The notes under the pieces are model-generated. The model saw nothing but the letters and a program-made list of their open reading frames with translations, had not been told where the DNA came from and searched no databases. From Candidatus Spechtbacteria bacterium RIFCSPLOWO2_12_FULL_38_22 (GTDB lineage: Bacteria; Patescibacteriota; Minisyncoccia; Spechtbacterales; 2-12-FULL-38-22), in NCBI GenBank assembly GCA_001820055.1, contig MHOK01000019.1:1-33465 (forward strand): DNA of 33,465 nucleotides, in the 5' to 3' direction. Both the position numbers and the translations under genes were made by a program. Shown in pieces: positions 30,366 to 33,465 of this stretch; within the stretch, counting starts at the first letter, position 1; each line of letters begins with the position of its first letter.

Positions 30366-33206
30366 TTATTTTTTTATAAGCAATCGCTTTAGATATTTCC
30401 CAGTGTAACTTTCTTTTATTTTTGAAACCTGACGCGGTGTTCCGCTGGCCACAACATATCCCCCACCATTGCCTCCTTCTGGTCCTAAATCTATTATCCA
30501 ATCTGCGTTAAGCACGATGTCTAAGTTGTGTTCTATGATAAAAACCGAATTTCCTTGCGCCACTAAATCTTTTAAAACACTTAGTAACTTATTAATATCG
30601 TCGGAATGAAGGCCGGTTGTGGGTTCGTCTAAAATATATAAAGTACGCCCCGTAGCGCGACGGGAAAGTTCTGTCGCTAATTTTACTCGTTGCGCTTCTC
30701 CTCCAGACAATGAGGGAGCTTGCTGGCCTAATTCCATATAACCTAACCCCACTTGAACAAGCACTTCCAGCTTATCTTTAATCGGAGGAATGTTTTTAAA
30801 AAATTCGGCGGCTTCCTCAATCGTCATGTGAAGCACATCTGAAATATTTCTTCCTCTGTATTTTATTTCTAAAACCTCGCTATTGTAACGCTTCCCGCTA
30901 CATACGTCACACTCAACATAAATATCGGGCATAAAAAACATTTCTACCCTATTTACTCCCCCACCTCTGCATTTTGCGCAACGCCCTCCCTTAACATTAA
31001 AACTAAAACGACCCGCCTTCCATCCACGCGATTTTGCGTCTTGAGTTTGAGTAAATATGTCACGAACAGCAGAAAATATACCCGTATAAGTTGCAGGGTT
31101 GCTTCGAGGGGTGCGGCCAATGGGACTTTGGTCTACTAAAATTGTTTTATTTAAGTGGCTTAGTCCTTCTATTTTTTTATGCTCTCCCGGAATAGACTGA
31201 GCATTGTGATATTCGCGCACAAGCGCTTTGGCAAGAGTGTCATTTATAAGAGAACTTTTACCGGAACCGGAAACGCCTGTTATACAAACAAGTTTTCCCA
31301 GTGGAAATTTAACGTCTATATCTTTCAGGTTATTGTGTTTTGCACCTCTTATTATAAGATGCTTCTGATTGATAACGGTAGATTTATTTGCTTTAGCATT
31401 TATTGCTTTAGATTTGCTATTTGTAACCTTCCCATCTATTTTTTTTCTCCCATGTAAATAATCTCCAGTTAAGGTTCCACTTTTTTTAAGCTCCGCAGGT
31501 GTTCCCTTAAACAAAACCTTACCACCATGTTTACCAGCGCCCGGACCAATGTCTACGATATAGTCTGCAGCCTGTATCGTTAAAGGATCATGTTCAACTA
31601 CCAAAACACTGTTTCCTAAATCACGAAGTTCTTTCATAGTATCTACAAGCCGTTGTTGATCACGAGGATGAAGACCAATGGAGGGCTCATCTAAAATATA
31701 AAAAACTCCAGATAATTTAGAACCAAGCTGTGTCGCAAGGCGTATTCTTTGCGCCTCGCCACCACTTAATGTATTTGCTTGTCTCGCGAGTGTTAAATAT
31801 CCAAGCCCGACTTTTTGTAAAAATGATAATCTATTTTGAATTTCCTTTATAATTGGCCCCGCAATTTCCGATTTAGACTTATCCATTGTTTTGAATTCGT
31901 TAAAAAAACTATATGTATCGTCTATACTGCGTGTAACTATATCGTGGATAGTATCCTTGCTAAATAACTTTACCCCCAATGCCTCCGGTCTTAATCTTTT
32001 GCCCGCGCAACTGGGACAGTCTCGGATGTTCATATATTTTTCTATTTCACTGCGAGTAAAGTCGCTATCGGTTTCCTTGTAACGACGCTCTAAGTTGGGG
32101 ATTACTCCCTCAAGTTCATTGTCGCCGGTTAAAATAATTCCAACTTTTACGCGTGGTAAATCTTCAATCGGTTTATTCATGTCTATGTCGTACTTTTGGC
32201 TTAAGCGTTGCAATATCGCCCAATACCATCCTTGTCTTCCCACTCTGTGAGATGCAGTCATCCACGGTTTTATTGCGCCCTCTGCCAAAGTCAATTTTTT
32301 ATTTGGTATCACAAGTTCGGAATCCACTTCCATTTTTGTTCCAAGCCCGCTACAATCCGGGCATGCGCCATAAGGACTATTAAAGGAAAAAGTTCGGGGT
32401 TCAATTTCCGAAAGAGAAAAACCACAATTATGGCACGCAAATTTATCAGAAAATACGCGCTCACGATATTCTTCATCTTGGTTTATTTTATGTAAAACAA
32501 AAATAGTTCCCTTACCTATTTTTAAAGCTGTTTCCAAAGAATCCAATAAACGCACGCTATCCAAGTCCTTATCTATTAGTAATTTATCTATATAAACATC
32601 AACGGAGTGTTTTTTTTGTGGATCCAGTTCAGTTTCTAGCGCTTCGTCTAGAGTCATTAGGATTCCGTCAAGCCGTACGCGCAAAAATCCGCCGTTTTCT
32701 ACCTCTGATAAAACATTTCTATGTTCTCCCTTTTTTCCAGAAATTAAAGGCGCCAAAAAAACAACTTCTCCTTGTATGCGTTTTACATTTTCTAAAATAT
32801 CTTGAGCGCTGGAGCTTTCTATTTTTAAATCACAATCCGGACAATGCGGTTCTCCAGTGTGCGCGAATAAAAGCCGCAAATAATCGTAAACCTCTGTAAT
32901 TGTGCCCACAGTACTTCTTGGATTTTTTGATACACTTCTTTGGTCTATCGCGATTGCTGGAGAAATACCCTCTATCGCCTCGACGTCCGGTTTGTCCATC
33001 ATTCCCAAAAATTGCCGCGCGTAACTGCTTAAGCTTTCAACGTATCTGCGCTGACCTTCGGAATAAATAGTGTCAAAAACAAGTGAACTTTTGCCGGAAC
33101 CGGAAACACCAGTAAATACAACCAATTTATTTTTTGGAATACTTAAAGAAACATTTTTTAAATTATGAGTTTTCGCGCCCCTTATAATTAGATCTTGCTG
33201 TTTCAC
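30366..33206 (-). CDS. uvrA: Excinuclease ABC subunit A
   Basis: VFTGVSGSGKSSLVFDTIYSEGQRRYVESLSSYARQFLG, LSGGEAQRIRLATQLGS, FFMPDIYVECDVCSGKRYN, LYILDEPTTGLHSDD; likely GTG start VKQQDLIIRGA. Confidence 0.97.
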   Translation of the reverse strand: MKQQDLIIRGAKTHNLKNVSLSIPKNKLVVFTGVSGSGKSSLVFDTIYSEGQRRYVESLSSYARQFLGMMDKPDVEAIEGISPAIAIDQRSVSKNPRSTVGTITEVYDYLRLLFAHTGEPHCPDCDLKIESSSAQDILENVKRIQGEVVFLAPLISGKKGEHRNVLSEVENGGFLRVRLDGILMTLDEALETELDPQKKHSVDVYIDKLLIDKDLDSVRLLDSLETALKIGKGTIFVLHKINQDEEYRERVFSDKFACHNCGFSLSEIEPRTFSFNSPYGACPDCSGLGTKMEVDSELVIPNKKLTLAEGAIKPWMTASHRVGRQGWYWAILQRLSQKYDIDMNKPIEDLPRVKVGIILTGDNELEGVIPNLERRYKETDSDFTRSEIEKYMNIRDCPSCAGKRLRPEALGVKLFSKDTIHDIVTRSIDDTYSFFNEFKTMDKSKSEIAGPIIKEIQNRLSFLQKVGLGYLTLARQANTLSGGEAQRIRLATQLGSKLSGVFYILDEPSIGLHPRDQQRLVDTMKELRDLGNSVLVVEHDPLTIQAADYIVDIGPGAGKHGGKVLFKGTPAELKKSGTLTGDYLHGRKKIDGKVTNSKSKAINAKANKSTVINQKHLIIRGAKHNNLKDIDVKFPLGKLVCITGVSGSGKSSLINDTLAKALVREYHNAQSIPGEHKKIEGLSHLNKTILVDQSPIGRTPRSNPATYTGIFSAVRDIFTQTQDAKSRGWKAGRFSFNVKGGRCAKCRGGGVNRVEMFFMPDIYVECDVCSGKRYNSEVLEIKYRGRNISDVLHMTIEEAAEFFKNIPPIKDKLEVLVQVGLGYMELGQQAPSLSGGEAQRVKLATELSRRATGRTLYILDEPTTGLHSDDINKLLSVLKDLVAQGNSVFIIEHNLDIVLNADWIIDLGPEGGNGGGYVVASGTPRQVSKIKESYTGKYLKRLLIKK

Positions 33207-33266
33207 GATAAAATTTATTATACACACTTTTTAATACAAAATCAATTCTACTGTACACAATATAAA

Positions 33267-33297
33267 AAAAGAGGCTTTGTGCCTCTTTTTGTTTGAA
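33267..33297. terminator. Hairpin terminator
   Basis: AAAAAAAGAGGCtttgtGCCTCTTTTTGTTT. Confidence 0.85.
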
Positions 33298-33351
33298 ACT
33301 CTCAAGCGCTATGTTAAAGCGTTTTAACCTCTTTATAAAATCGGTCAAAAA

Positions 33352-33465
33352 TTAAAATGTAATTGCTCTTTCTAATTTTTCTTCTTCCTGCGGTGTGTGC
33401 TGTCCCACGACAACAAGGTGCAAATTCGAATTAGTAAACATCTCCTGTGCCAATCGCTGTACATC
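33352..33465 (-). CDS. C-terminal end of an M16-type (insulinase-like) peptidase, partial
   Basis: Minus: DVQRLAQEMFTNSNLHLVVVGQHTPQEEEKLERAITF*; resembles M16 C-termini. Confidence 0.6.
   Translation of the reverse strand, partial: DVQRLAQEMFTNSNLHLVVVGQHTPQEEEKLERAITF

Overview
AT-rich bacterial chromosome segment with a gene set and protein style typical of Candidate Phyla Radiation (Patescibacteria); lineage is inferred. Most genes are on the minus strand. From left to right: rplJ (partial) with an L10 leader, mltG, an HNH-like protein, a large metallophosphoesterase, a guaB-like gene, four clear tRNAs, rpmG, a dsRBD-like/nuclease-like ORF, tsf, rpsB, rpmE, prfA, a transglycosylase, rplY, and a sugar-phosphate cluster (fba, unknown 422 aa ORF, pfkB-type kinase, split transketolase, rpe, rpiB, FAD oxidase, gap). 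These are followed by a VIT1-like gene, a structured noncoding region, uvrA and a partial M16 peptidase. The most interesting signal is noncoding. Two copies of a ~270-nt element (11997..12273 and 29214..29482) share loop motifs, while their long stems differ in sequence but stay complementary, so it is a candidate new structured RNA family. The second copy lies in a ~1 kb ORF-poor, hairpin-dense region (29017..29921). That region is preceded by two perfect TTGACA-N17-TATAAT promoters reading leftward toward a GC-rich operon of tiny proteins, whose genes are separated by a second duplicated structured element (28398..28504 and 28766..28872). Other points: no checked CDS ends in TGA, palindromic repeats are inserted in-frame in the FAD oxidase gene, and a 21-bp duplication of a tRNA-Tyr 3' end brackets a 160-bp segment. 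All alignments and stems were done by eye; no folding or database search was run.
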